Shown piece by piece: positions 49,759 to 61,078 of a stretch of 64,000 bases of DNA. The position numbers were made by a program, and so were the translations under genes. The stretch is from Bostrychus sinensis (taxonomy: Eukaryota; Chordata; Actinopteri; Gobiiformes; Eleotridae). The notes under the pieces were generated by a model. The model saw only the letters and a program-made list of their open reading frames with translations. It did not search any database and was not told the DNA's origin. The first letter of the stretch is position 1, and each line of letters opens with the position of its first letter. Where the stretch lies: NCBI GenBank assembly GCA_020698575.1, contig CM036256.1:19793908-19857907 (forward strand), given 5' to 3'.

Positions 49759-51757
49759 CTCTGCTCTGGGTCATTATGAAGGTTGATACAGCTTATTTTA
49801 AGGGATACTGCTGGTTATTTTTTTAGTATTGCATATGCCCTAAAACTAAAAGTGTTGCATACAGGGTGGATGAGGCTTCGTCACGACCAAGGCGTGAATA
49901 CACACCAAAACCCAGGCCCTCCTTTGATTATGGTGAGATGGATAACTCTAATGGTGGCTACTCACCAGCTGCAACCAGTCCTCCAGCCTACTCTCAAGGT
50001 AAATTTCATATTGTGTATCTTTAAGTGGGCTCTGTTTGTTTAAAGCCCTTGTATCAAGAGGTGGAGCATATGAACCCCATTCTTATGATGGCTGTTTTTG
50101 TTGCATTTTGTGACATTAATTAGCTTCAGTGCAATATCCAGGTCCTTCCTTCCAAAGAACGTCAATCAAGAGTAGACCACGTGAGTGCAACAGATGGGGA
50201 AGGGGGATGTCCTCCTGCCTTTGTGACTGTGAAGTAGTTGACTAACATTGTTGAACATTGATTAGTGTTCTCGCCTCCCAGTAAGGTGATTGTGGGATTG
50301 ATACTCGGGGCAGCCCACACACTCTCTCTGGGTGGAGTTTGTGTTCTCTCCGGGTACTCCACATTCCTCCCACCGTCTTTGGTGAATTGGTGACTTTAAA
50401 TTGCACCAGTGAATGAATGTAAGAGGGAATGGTTGTCTGTCTCTGTATGTCTCTGGCCCATGTCCAGGGTGTACCCATAGTTAGACCCATAGTTACTGGG
50501 ATAGGCTCCAGTCACCCATGACCTCTAACGGGAAGAAGCAGAAGAAGATGAATGAGTGAATGGTTTGGTCAGCCAGTGTTTCTTCTGTTGAACAAGCTGT
50601 AACTTGTTAGGCTCTTGGAAATGACTGCAGCGGCATAGGGGCAAACAAAACAACTTGGTATTTTAATCACCTCCAGCACAAGACAGTTTACAATTTCTGC
50701 TGTTGAGTCATCTGAGCCTTTTAATTTTGGAGGGGGGGGGGGGGGTTGACTGTAATCAAATTTTATTTATTTGCTGACTTGTATGCCTCTGACAGCCTCT
50801 TCATTAACTAATTGAAGGCTCTGGTCCTCAAGAACAAGATGAAAAGATAAAGTGTGTCCTTAGGGTTTGTTCTATCTGTCAGTCACATTGGAAATAAAAT
50901 TATGGTACCCATATTTAGACACATGTTAATTTGTTCTTGAGCATCAGAGATTTTGCTGCTAAAATTTTAAATACACTATATTGCCAAAAGTATTTGCTCA
51001 CCTGCCTTTAAACGCATATGAACTTAATTCTTAATCCATAGGGTTTAATATGACGTTGACCCACCCTTTGCATCTATAACAGCTTCAACTTTTCTGGGAA
51101 GGCCTTCCACAAGGTTTAGGAGTGTTTATGGGAAATTTTGACCATTCTTCAAGAAGCGAATTTCTGAGGTCAGACAGTGATGTTGGACGAGAAGCCCTGG
51201 CTCGCAGTCTTCACTCTAATGCATCCCAAAGGTATTCTATTGGGTTGAGGTCAGAACTCGGTGCGGGCCAGTCAGTTCTTCCACACCAAACTCGCTCATC
51301 CATGTCTTTATGGACCGTGTGCAGTCGTGTTGGAAGTATCCTCAAACCTCCACAAAGCTGCTTGCCTAGGTGCTTTATTTTATACACCTGTGGCCATGGA
51401 AGTTATTGGAACACCTGAATTCAGTTGTTTGGGTGGGTGAGCGAATACTTTTGGCAATATAGTGTACATCAACTACGCAGTGTTTGGGTGAAAACTAATT
51501 GTATCAAAGCAGTTGCTCTGTTTGTTTCTACAATGTTTTTATTTGTCGTCTTTGTGTGTTTTTGTGTAGCTGAACCATCCTGTAAAGCTCTGTATGATTT
51601 TGAACCAGAAAATGAAGGAGAGCTAGGCTTTCAAGAAGGCGACGTCATCATCTTGACCAGTCGAATTGATGAGAATTGGTTGGAAGGAAGACTTCGTGGC
51701 AAAACAGGGTACTTCCCAATAAACTATGTAGAAGTAGTGGTGCCTCTGCCATTTTAA
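46349..51757 (+). CDS. sh3gl1: Endophilin A2 (SH3-domain GRB2-like 1)
   Basis: Coding exons: 46349-46393, 47770-47838, 47938-48154, 48322-48455, 48653-48811, 49600-49703, 49865-49998, 50124-50180, 51570-51757. They total 1,107 nt, giving 368 aa, the same length as human SH3GL1. Residues 1-20 (MSVAGFKKQIYKATQ start) form the membrane-inserting helix 0. The BAR domain runs to about residue 245, with blocks KLTMLNTVSKIRG, KNPGYPQ, LEGxRLD-like and KKKRQGKIPDEE. A Pro/Ser linker follows, then an SH3 domain (ALYDF, DENW, FPxNYVEV) ending in VPLP. Endophilins sense and bend membrane during endocytosis and recruit dynamin and synaptojanin through the SH3. Exon 2 ends at an unusual donor, GTTGGT. The 57-nt exon 8 is phase-symmetric, so it can be skipped in frame. 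Intron 8 holds a retroposon and a Tc1-type MITE. The adjacency to stap2 matches human 19p13.3. Confidence 0.95.
49165..49430 (+). mobile_element. Teleost non-LTR retroposon fragment in sh3gl1 intron 5
   Basis: It contains 'ctgtcagtctaccccagggg', 'aactgtggctacaaa', 'gtaaagcgctttgggtgact' and 'aaagcgctatataaatacc', the tail structure of a common teleost retroposon. It is related to 22605-22940 in the opposite orientation. Confidence 0.7.
49723..49758. repeat. Poly(T) tract
   Basis: Thirty-six T residues starting 20 bp past the donor of sh3gl1 exon 6. The nearby minus-strand poly-lysine frame is an artefact of it. Confidence 0.95.
50250..50570 (+). mobile_element. Teleost L2/SINE-like retroposon in sh3gl1 intron 8
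   Basis: The ordered blocks 'gtgttctcgcctcccagtaa', 'ctctctgggtggagtttgtg', 'ctccgggtactccacattcc', 'ttggtgactttaaattgcac', 'gtccagggtgtaccca' and 'gggataggctccagtcaccc' are those of a very abundant teleost family. It ends in 'gaatgagtgaatgg', the usual tail. The head is tRNA-like only in a very diverged form. Confidence 0.75.
50732..50745. repeat. G14 homopolymer
   Basis: Fourteen consecutive G residues on the plus strand within sh3gl1 intron 8. It could be an assembly or length-variable site. Confidence 0.9.
50974..51464. mobile_element. Complete Tc1/mariner-type MITE with TA target duplication
   Basis: It is 491 bp long. The ends begin CACTATATTGCCAAAAGTAT on each strand and match over about 29 bp with one mismatch. 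TA flanks both sides (50972-50973 and 51465-51466), the Tc1/mariner target signature. The interior has 'tcttccacaccaaactcg' and 'cacctgtggccatgga' blocks of a widespread fish element. It encodes no transposase, so it moved in trans. It sits about 105 bp upstream of the SH3-coding exon. Confidence 0.88.
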
Positions 51758-52228
51758 AGTCACCAAGGAAATGTGAGATGAATAATAGAGGACCAATGAC
51801 TTGAATACAAAAAATAGCCATATCATTAAAGAAAAAATAGCTGTCTAAAGGCAGGGACCAGTTTAAGTTGGACCATTCTAATGAAAGTGGAAATGTTTTA
51901 TTTTATACAGATTTATTTAGTCATAAAAGGACTGTTAAATATTTAGGTGCCTTTCCATTCTTGATGCACTTTGTACACTACACCCTTACAATCCATGCTG
52001 ATTATTGACACCCCAACACTAAGAAGTGCTGTTTCTTTTAATTATTTAACAATATACCACATAATATCCAATTGTGGTCAGAACCATAAGGGGGCAGTTT
52101 TACATTTAAGCTTTGTGCTTTGTGGACCCTATTCTTGTCTTTAACAAGAAATATTTACACTATGTATTATTAAATACACTTTAACAGTCTATGCAATTCA
52201 AATAGGCTTTAATGCTTGTTTTTAGTTT

Positions 52229-52234
52229 AATAAA
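52229..52234 (+). terminator. Possible poly(A) signal of sh3gl1 (proximal)
   Basis: AATAAA about 470 bp after the sh3gl1 stop codon, the first canonical signal. Confidence 0.5.
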
Positions 52235-53471
52235 ATGTCTCTTAAGGATAGTCCTATTGGTACTACTTGTGCATGCATTTTTGTAAACTTTATACAGATA
52301 CAGTACTGCTTTAACTGCTTATAGCGATCATTTGCTGCCATCTGGTGGTGGTTTTGGTGTGCGTAAACACTTTTTAACCTATAAAAATAGCTGTATTGTG
52401 AAACCAAACCTTTTTTCTCAGGCTCTGATACTGCTGGCAGTGTTGCAGCGTTTTGTTGCCTTAGTTTTCAGTATCTTTGCTTGACACTGTTTGATGCTGA
52501 ATTGTCTAATAATGGTTACACCCCATACTCAAAGGTTCAGAACGGTGGATTTCAGAGAAACTGAGATTGGTGAGAGTTTTACTGCTCCTTAAAATGCTAT
52601 CTTTCTTCTGTTGCCATGATCCTCTTGTTAGACCACCTCCCATCCCACTCATCCTGCACATCACTGTTTAGACTGGAAGTGGAACAGACAGGCCTTTTGA
52701 GCAGAGGAGGGCACATAGCAGTGGATTGTGCCCTCCCCCACTAGTTTTTATGCACCACCTGCCTCTATACCCCTAACCCCCTTTTTTTTTAATATTATTA
52801 TTAACCACATCCCAGTCCCATGGTGCCTCTGAAGTGCAGCTCCGCTGGTTCATCTCCAAAATAATCTCTTTCTTAGGGTATGCCTTTTAATGCTTTCTGT
52901 GTTTATCTTTTGTGTTGGGCCAGAGGATATTCATTCATACCAAATAATTGCTGTGGTTCAGGTGTATGTTGACATGCATCATTACACTAAATCAAAAGCC
53001 TCAGGTTATAGAGAGGAGAGGGAGGGCAGCAGGGGCTCAGGTTTGGCTATTCTCCAGCTTGTATAATATTGATGAAAAGCATTGTTAAACAAAAGGGGTA
53101 AGATGAATATGACTCTGCTGCTGTCACAGTTTAAATAGTTGTCTGAGAGCTGCGGCTGACATTTACAAACACTAAACTGTAATGAATATTATTGCAAAAA
53201 TAAAACCTGTTATGCAAAAACAAATGAAGTATTTAGTAGCTTTAAGCTAGCTCAAGCTAGGTCATTGTGCACAAATAATAATTATTAAATGTAATTGCTT
53301 TGGCTGTGTCTTCACAGCATTCAATCTACTTTTTGTAAATGTGACACTGCAGAGACTAGAGTGGGATTATTCTGGATTAATAGGATATATGGATTACCTC
53401 TGTACTTAATGTAATCTTGAGTGTATAATATTGTTGTAAATGTAACTGAGTACTGTTTATTCATTTCTTTG

Positions 53472-53477
53472 AATAAA
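53472..53477 (+). terminator. Possible poly(A) signal of sh3gl1 (distal)
   Basis: AATAAA about 1.7 kb after the stop, followed by a T/G-rich stretch ('gtcgtttttgttttatt') that fits a downstream element. It lies about 350 bp before the stap2 start codon. Confidence 0.5.
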
Positions 53478-53830
53478 TGTTGCCATTTATACCCTCAAAA
53501 GTCGTTTTTGTTTTATTACCAGAATTTGTTATTGTAGGCCTGTCACACTTAAACGTTTCTAATTCTAACTAGAATATAATCAGCTGTCTTTACAGGACAT
53601 CTGCTTAATTTGTAAGTAAAAGCATGTAAGCTTGTAGAACTGTAAGGTGTTAAATAAATTACATATAATCACTACAGCCATAAATGTGAATGACCCCTCC
53701 TGAAATAGGAGGCTACACCAGCCAGCTGTTGGAATTATTACCATAGCTCTATCTCATAGGGGAAGGCGTGTCACTCCCAGAATTACTCAGCGCCCCTTTG
53801 TCCTCGGTCGATGCCCAGCCCGCGACACTC

Positions 53831-56592
53831 ATGGCGGCTGCACCCGTCAGGCATCGCTCCGGGCCAGGGGGACCCCGGGCGCAGCTCCCGCCCTGCTATT
53901 ATGAAGGCTACCTAGAGAAGCGAGGACCTAAAGAGAAGGTAGGTCGCAACGGCGAGCATGTAGTGAGTGCCATGTTGTTGCTGTGCGCGTTGTGTACTGT
54001 GGTGGTCGGTGTGCGTTTGCACCGGCTTATCCCCCATTCCTAGTGAGCTGTCAACTTCCTTATTGTGGGAGAATGGGCGAGGCGAGACTGTCCAGTGACA
54101 CTGCTGGGGATCTTTACATGCTGCCAAACACATTATTGTACCGCTAAGTGCAATTTTTCACGATTATGGCGTATGCCTCAATTTACAAATGAATCCCGCG
54201 AAATTAATCGTATATTACAAGATAACCTGTCAATGTTGAAATAACCCATTTTAATGTGTTTATGTTCCCCGTTTCAGATCAAACGATGATTTTCTGTTAT
54301 TTTCCCATACAATAATGCGTTATGAGCCCCCTGTCTTTTTCTTTACTTAAATTGTCTTTCACACGAGACTATTCTGTAATTTGAGCCAGGCTCAGGTGCT
54401 GGATGTTGCAGTGATCCACGGTCACAGATTGACGGCAGATGCTGTCTCTCTCATGGGACACAGAATTAGGCTCATAAAAGGGACACCATCCATTACACAA
54501 ATGTCATATCGACTACACTGATTATATATTTTGTGTTTCTGGTGTTGTGAAAGGCATCCAAGCGTCTGTGGACCTGCCTGTGTGGAAACTCTCTTTATTT
54601 CTTCAATAATGCCAAGGACACTCATGTAAGTTTCAGATAAATATTCAATATTTATTTTTGCACAGTAGACAGCTGACAATTGAAACACACACATTTGTGT
54701 GTTCTTGTATGCAACAGTATGTGGAGAAGCTGGACCTTGGTGGATTTGTGTCACTGAAGGATGACTGTGGCCGTGACAGAAACCTGGAAGCAGCTCGTCT
54801 CATACTGCGAATGAAGGATGGAGAGACCAAACTTACAGTAATCTTTAAACAGCTACACAAACCATACTATTACTACTTTATTTTTGTGTATTAGAATGAA
54901 ACCCTGTGTTTTTCAGGCACCCAATCTGGAATCAAGAGAACTTTGGAAAGGATTCCTCTATTCTGTTATAGATGTAATTATTCTTTTTTATGTTTTTGTT
55001 TATTCCTTATTACATCTTTTCCTACAATCATTGTTTGTCTGTATCCTTCTACAGTTGAATGTGCCATCCTGTCTAACATTACTACCTGGTCAGCTGCAGA
55101 TGCTTAAAGAAGTTGTGGACAAAGAAAGATCCAGACGGAGAACTCGCACCCCAACCCGTGCTCCTCCATCACCCCTCTCAGTGCCTTTAGTTGGCGAGAT
55201 CCCAGCGTAAGTGCTGTCCCTTAACAACATCATGTTTTTTAGATTAAAACTATGCACAGTATCAGTACTTGTGTTTGCGACATGCAGGTGTTTTCGACCA
55301 GTCTCCCGAACAGAGGCAGAAGTGCTTTTAGAAAGACACCCTGATTGTGGCAACATGTTACTCCGTCCAGGCAGAGATGGGTGCTCACTGGCTGTCACCA
55401 CACGACAGGACCTTAATGGGTATTGCATAGCTAACTCTAAAATTATCACTAAAATAATATGAACAGTATGCAAGCCCCAATTTTGTTTTGTGCACACTTG
55501 TTGTAGTCTATATATGAATGACAATAAAAGGTTGTCAAGTCTTCTCTGTACTGTTCACTTCAGGTCAGTCTTTAGACATTATCGTGTGACTCAGAGGGAT
55601 CAAGGTGGATATGTCATTGATGTGGAAAATCCAGTAAGTTTTAAAAGTCACCACACAATAATAGTAATACTTTCAGTACTAACTTAACTATGTAGTGCCA
55701 TTTGTTGTCACAAACAAAAAAACAAACATTGACAATGAATTGTATCAGCTCCAAGTTGCTTTAGCTTTAGAAAACTTGATCTTTACTTTTGTTTTCTCAT
55801 GTAAACTATAAGCACCTTCTAGCCAGGCCAGCTGAACAAACTCTTTCTATTTAACACAAAAAAAGTTAAGTAGGGTCTGGCTGGCCAGGCTAGGCACCTT
55901 CTCTAACATAGGCCTACATAAGGCATGAGTACTACTTATGAAGCAGTATTGGAGAGGGATGTAATTTATTGTTTTTTATTAGATTCCATGTGCTACTCTT
56001 CATGAAGTCATTGATGCCTTGGTAGAGAAAACAGCAGGAACACTGCAACCTTTCTTACTTGAAGAGCCTTATGAAGAGAACATCAGTGAGTAGCCATGTA
56101 CATTCCCTTTCTCCATATTCTTTATACGTTTTTTTTTTTTTATGAAAATGATTTGTATCGTCAGCATATGTTACGGCCAATGATGAGAATGGAGAGCACA
56201 TGCTACACACAGCCCCTACTAGTCCTCTGCCAAGGGCTCCTGCTCTGCCTCCAAAACAAGGTACTTTTTCAAAGCTAGTAATGTAAAAACAGCAGACCGC
56301 ACTACTAACCACTGCTTTTCTTGTGTAGATCGGTGGTGCACAAGCCCCCTGTCTCGCTCCCCTGCTCCTGACCGGCGTATTCTGATATCACCAGTGCCAT
56401 CTTCACCTACCAACCCAATGAGACGGCTCATCCTCTCTCCTTCTCCTCTCACTCAGAGTGAGTAAAGGCTATTATCAGTACTTGATCATGATTTGTTAAC
56501 AGATCCTTTAAGTGTGTTTTATCTGTCTCTTAACAGCACTCAATGAGGAGCTGAAACTGAAGTTAGAAAAAAGACGAGCCAGTCAGGACTGA
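53831..56592 (+). CDS. stap2: Signal-transducing adaptor protein 2 (PH-SH2 adaptor)
   Basis: Coding exons: 53831-53938, 54554-54625, 54718-54837, 54917-54973, 55055-55206, 55288-55419, 55564-55633, 55983-56085, 56165-56260, 56329-56457, 56537-56592. They total 1,095 nt, giving 364 aa. A PH domain spans about residues 22-122 (YYEGYLEKRGP start, ELWKGF near its end). A basic linker (KERSRRRTRTP) follows, then an SH2-like domain at about 170-267 with LLERHPDCGNMLLRP holding the phosphotyrosine-binding arginine. A proline-rich tail ends in ELKLKLEKRRASQD, closely like the human STAP2 end. STAP2 is a cytoplasmic scaffold that links receptors and kinases to STAT3/STAT5 and NF-kB signalling. No YxxQ motif is visible, although mammalian STAP2 is described with one. 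The ATG at 53831 (CTCATGG) was chosen; the frame continues upstream only to a GTG. It follows sh3gl1 as in human. Confidence 0.92.
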
Positions 56593-59500
56593 TTTACTTT
56601 GATAGAAAGTTGTCATTTCTCAATCTTCAGTGTCAAAGTACCATTCAAAACGAATGACCCTTTGATGTCAAAGTTGAAAACAATTTGTATTCATGCAGAC
56701 TCTGAATGTTTGGGTTTTTCTTTCATGTGTTGCTTGTTGGACTTATTACATGAATTGATGAACTTTTTAAAAGGTAAAACTGATGATAATGACTACATTT
56801 TATTACTCAAACTCAAAAAATATGCTGCCCTTTATGGTCAACGTTTAAGTCTGCCTGTGAGCACGAAGTGCTTCAACTTGTGATTTTTCTTCTGTCAATA
56901 AGAAAAAGGGGCATTGTTAGCTTTTGAAAACATATCGGAGACACTGACAAATAGTCCTGTGGACCACCAGCTGAGCCTTTTTTGTCTGAGCCCTGTCCAT
57001 ATGCAAAAGAAAAGACTAATCCAATCTCTAACAAAACAGAGATTGCCAAGATCAACGCTGCAGCCTGAACAACGTGATGCCTCAAAAGACTTTTCTTGAC
57101 AAAAAATGTAAAACAACATCCCATGCATACATCTAATTGTCTGGCCTGAACTATTTCATTTCATAAATGAAATAGTTAAACAAACCGTTTACATTCTGTC
57201 AAACTGCCCAGGAACATGCACAGTTTGCCTGTTGCTCTAATTGCTGTCTGTGACTAATAATGTTACTATCATCAGTAAGTGTTACTCTGATAGTTGTTAC
57301 TGTTACCAGCCTCATGGTACTGTTGGTGCTTTTTTGTTACCTGTTATGCTTTTCTGTATTACTAGCTACTGTATGGTGCTATGCTCACCAGTGCTCAAGC
57401 CTGAAAACCAGCACACAGCAACTTCAGGTGATATTGTAGGCTATGTTATGGAAGTGATGTTGCCCTCGTGTGGTTTGAACCAAATAGCAGTCGCACCCGT
57501 GAAATCAGCACATGGTCTGTGGGCAGAATACTGTATAAAAGAACAAAACAATGTAATAGGCTAAGTCACACATTTCATGAATGAAATTTTAAAAAAGAAA
57601 ACGTATTACTACATTGTAGCCTATGTTTTTTTTTTCTCATGGCTTTTTGTAACAAAGGGCAGCTTTTATTTATGTAAAGTGAGTATAACAAAATTTACTA
57701 TTTGTAGGTGGTTTACTCCATCTTAATCAATTTGGTAATATGGAGTAACCTGGGCAATGAATGAAAACCTAGATAAAGTCATAAGTGTTCTCTTGTTCTC
57801 TTATTATAAACACCATTCTCTGTTTAAACACGTTATGATTCTGTTTAATTACTATTAGAAATTGGTGATTATCGTAGAATGGGCATTAAATTGTTTTGCA
57901 TGTATCTGGCTTGCTTACTGTTGTTTTACTTTTTAGCCTTCACCCTAAAAACACACTTCCTTTCTATTTGCCAAAAGGAAGGAAACAGGATAATTTTGTA
58001 ACGATCCCCGGGCTTGGCCTTGGGAATTCCTCTGTAAATTAACATTATCACAATGTGTGTAGGCTATCTTACAATCAGACATGACAGAATTTATTTATTT
58101 ACTTACTTTATTACTTGTTTATTTGTTTAGCCAAAATTACATGTGGGCCAAACTCTGTCGGGGGCTAATTTAAATAAGTGGGGCAGCAAATTCCCATAAA
58201 ACACTGTGGTAACGACTGTCATTCTTGTTTTAACTTGTTGGCTCAAGTTTCCGCTTTCCAAACTGAATCAGTTGTAAGCCTCTCTTTGACGACAAATAAC
58301 TCAAGTGTATGAGGCAACTCTACTGTCCCAGCTCAGTGAACAGTGTCTGATCCTGCGGACTGAACCGTGACTGAACCGTGAGTAAACCGCCGGCAGCCGT
58401 GCCCTCCTGTGACCGCGCGCCCCAGCTCCCAGCCTGCAGTAACTGAACACATCTGGGGCTGAAGAGGTCGGTGTTTTTTCAACTTTGAAAGGACATCAGT
58501 ATTTTTAGATAAACTTACGAAGGTAAGCGTGTCTATGATTGGGTCGACTTTACTTAACGTTAACGTCTACGGGGAAACAAAGCTAACGTTAGTCCGTATT
58601 CACTTAATGTTAGTTTGTGAGTTTTACGGGGCCGTATAACTTGTTGAGCAGGTGCGTGGGACACTTTAACCCTCCTACACCCCTAAGACATTTTTTTATG
58701 TTTTGCATATGTTTTTTGTGGATAACTTTTGCTGTGTTGATTCAAATGGCATAGATTTTGCCTCAGGTGTGTTTTTTTGGATGAAATTTCAGATTTCATA
58801 ATTTTTTATTTTATTTTATTTTTTATTTTTTTGAAAAATCCTCTTAAAAAGGTGTCTAAAAATAGTCACACCTTTACCTCAAAGACATTTGTTGTGCCAT
58901 TGACTCCCATTTAAACATTTTTATTATGCACTGTCACTGCAATATAATTTAACATTTTTATCAAGTATTTCATGGATTCATGAAATATTTTATTCATTTT
59001 TGACAGTGAGGGATTGGAAGTTTAGATTTTATTGTTTTTCAGTAGGTGGCGCCATTTCCCCATATATGGTAGATAGAGGTACAAACTGGGGAATGGCCCC
59101 ATTAGTGTTTGTATAAATTATCAAGTCTACAAGCCAAATAAAATATATTTTTTGAATTAAAATGATTTGGATGTGATTTAGGGTTGTCATAAATTGGTGT
59201 GAAAGTGCTTGTTGAGAAATGAGTTTGTTTGTGTTTGCATGAGCACAAATCCAAAATGTAGTTCTTACAGAGATGTGCACATCAGGGCAATGTAGAAAAA
59301 GTGCCCAGACTGAGCAGAGGCCTTGTTTGTGCTGGATGTGTATGCACCACATAAACTGGAATTTTAGGGGTTCAATTTCATAAACAATTTTTGCTATGTA
59401 TGGTGAGGGCTGAAGTTAATCATGAAATTAAAAAACGTTTTTTAAATTTTGTATTATTAATAATTTTTTTTGTTTTGTTTTGTTTTTTGTTGTTGTTTTT

Positions 59501-59735
59501 TTTTGTGCCTTAGGACAAAAGGTGTGACTAAAAATGTTTCATCCTCCACTACATAAAAATTTTAAATCTAATAACCATCATGATGCCAATTTTTGACACT
59601 CCCAAGCTCCAACCACAAAAATCCACCACAAAAAAATTGATTTGCATTTACAGAAATGAAAAAAATAAATTTTTTGTGATTTTTGCCATAATTTGAAATC
59701 AACTTTTAATCACAAAAACTCAAACTGGTGAAACT
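56593..59735. other. stap2 3' UTR and AT-rich spacer
   Basis: No coding gene is supported. Frames at 56599-56883 and 57241-57564 follow the stap2 stop without splice or domain signals and look like UTR. A GC-rich probable first exon at about 58.3-58.52 kb is listed separately. From 58.65 to 59.72 kb the sequence is very AT-rich with T-homopolymers and 'tgactcccatttaaac'-like repeat words, probably old repeat. Confidence 0.55.
58300..58522 (+). promoter_or_regulatory. GC-rich island with probable non-coding first exon of a further gene
   Basis: CpG-rich sequence (for example 'accgccggcagccgtgccc' and 'gaccgcgcgccccagctccc' at about 58385-58425) ends in a strong splice donor, ACGAAG|GTAAGCG, at 58522/58523. 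There is no ATG with a useful frame in it, so it would be 5' UTR. The coding exons would lie to the right, beyond the BEL/Pao insertion or the window. Which gene it serves is unknown. Confidence 0.5.
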
Positions 59736-59922
59736 TGATCACAATGAGCACACAAACAGTTTTAAGTGTAGCAAGTCAATTATTTTATTTACAGGATTTA
59801 CAGCAGGAAACAAAGACCTGCTCAGAAAACTGAGGCCTTTATATAGACTAGGGCCCAGGTGTCTCTGATTGGCCTGATTAGGTGGGAAATGGGAGTCACA
59901 TGACCTGCAAGTCACACTCACA
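59736..59922 (-). repeat. Probable 3' LTR of the BEL/Pao element
   Basis: On the minus strand, 'tctatataaaggcc' (TATA box, about 59834-59847) is followed about 50 bp later by AATAAA (59784-59789), the U3-R order of an LTR. Terminal TGTG...ATCA gives tentative limits. The 5' LTR is outside the window, so the boundaries cannot be confirmed by comparison. Confidence 0.5.
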
Positions 59923-59965
59923 GCTTCTAAGATTGCCGCCCCCAAAACCGTTGAGTGGTTTTGCA

Positions 59966-60992
59966 TCAGTCCTTGTCTTTAGGGTCATCAGTAATTAGAG
60001 GCAGAAGCACAATGCAGGCTACAGGGCGAACTTAGATTTGGTCATGGACTTTGACGGCTACAGTACGGACTCGTCCATCCTTTCCATGGAAGACTTGGGT
60101 GACTTTTCCCACAGGCCAGAGAGAGCGGGGCAGGTGTGGATCTAAAATGAGAACATCCTGTCCACACTGAAGGTTGTCTGTGTCCTGGTGCCACTTTGTC
60201 CGAGGTTGTAAGGTAGGTAAATAGTGGTGAATGAAACTGGCCCAGAATTGATTGGCGAGGTTCTGACTGTGACGCCATCTTTTCTTTCCAATCAACTCAG
60301 ATTTAGAATATAATGCTTGGGGAAGTGACGTGTCTCGCTGCCCCATGAGGATTTGAGTTCATTATTCCTTCCACAAACACAGTTTTAAGGACAGGCTCAG
60401 GGACAGATTGGTTTCCCATGATGATAGTAGGGTATTCTTGATGGATTGAATCTCCTGTTCCCAGGCACCTCCAAAGTGCACTGGGTGGATTGAAGCGCAA
60501 GGTGATCTGCTGTCCTTTCAATTTCTCCTGAAGGTCAGGAATCATGTTGGTGAAGGCTTGGCGCAACTCAGAACTACCACCTTTGAAATTGGTACCCTGG
60601 TCACAAAGGATCTCGGCTGGACATCCACGTCGGGCAATAAAACAACGCAATGCCATGAGAAAGGCGTCAGTATCCATATCTTCAACAAGGTCAAGATGGA
60701 CACTGGTTAGACACTTAAAAAGTATACCCCAATGCTTTTCTGTCCAGCAGCCAATGCGAATAATGAAGGAGCCAAAGCAATCAACTCCTGTAGACCAGAA
60801 GGCTGGTTTAAAGAGACGCAAGCGTGCAGATGGTAAATCAGCCATATAAGGTACAGTGGGAGTGGCCCACCATTGTTGTCGCTGCTGGCACGAGCATTGA
60901 TGTTTGCGGATAGCTGCCCTTCCACGAAGTATCCAGAATTTGCAGTGAAGCTCAGTAAAGACACATTCAGGTCCTGGATGCAAGAGCCTTTG

Positions 60993-61032
<40 letters not shown>

Positions 61033-61078
61033 ATTTTATTTGTAATGCACTTTACATTTCAGTGAAATCTCAAAGTGC
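59966..61078 (-). pseudogene. BEL/Pao integrase, broken
   Basis: Two frames carry integrase segments. 60303-61034 has the HPGP, QPTVPxMADLP-like, DCFG and CDQGTNFKGG blocks of the Pao integrase core. 60032-60346 has the C-terminal domain (GQDVLI, GKVTQV, DGRVRTV). The frame shifts between them. A stop at 60032-60034 lies 21 codons before the next in-frame stop at 59966-59968, so it is probably a nonsense mutation in the final stretch. The enzyme would insert cDNA into the genome; this copy cannot make it. Confidence 0.8.
60992..61078 (-). mobile_element. Small (TTA)n-tailed insertion inside the integrase
   Basis: About 84 bp, reading on the minus strand 'gcactttgagatttcactg', 'aaagtgcattacaaataaaa', then about 13 TTA repeats. 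TGAT flanks it on both sides (60991-60994 and 61079-61082), consistent with a 4-bp target duplication. It looks like a 5'-truncated non-LTR retroposon tail. The repeat translates as poly-tyrosine, an artefact. Confidence 0.7.

Larger units (their letters stand above)
51758..53830 (+). other. sh3gl1 3' UTR and short spacer to stap2
   Basis: There is no gene between the sh3gl1 stop and the stap2 start, which lie 2.1 kb apart in tandem. Canonical AATAAA signals occur at 52229 and 53472. The stap2 promoter must lie in the last few hundred bases, where CpGs appear near 53790-53900. Confidence 0.6.

Noticed and set aside
51122..51418. 98-codon plus-strand frame
   Set aside because: Entirely within the non-coding interior of the Tc1-type MITE.
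53768..53830. Upstream extension of stap2
   Set aside because: The frame is open but starts at GTG; the ATG at 53831 in good context gives an N-terminus of the expected length.
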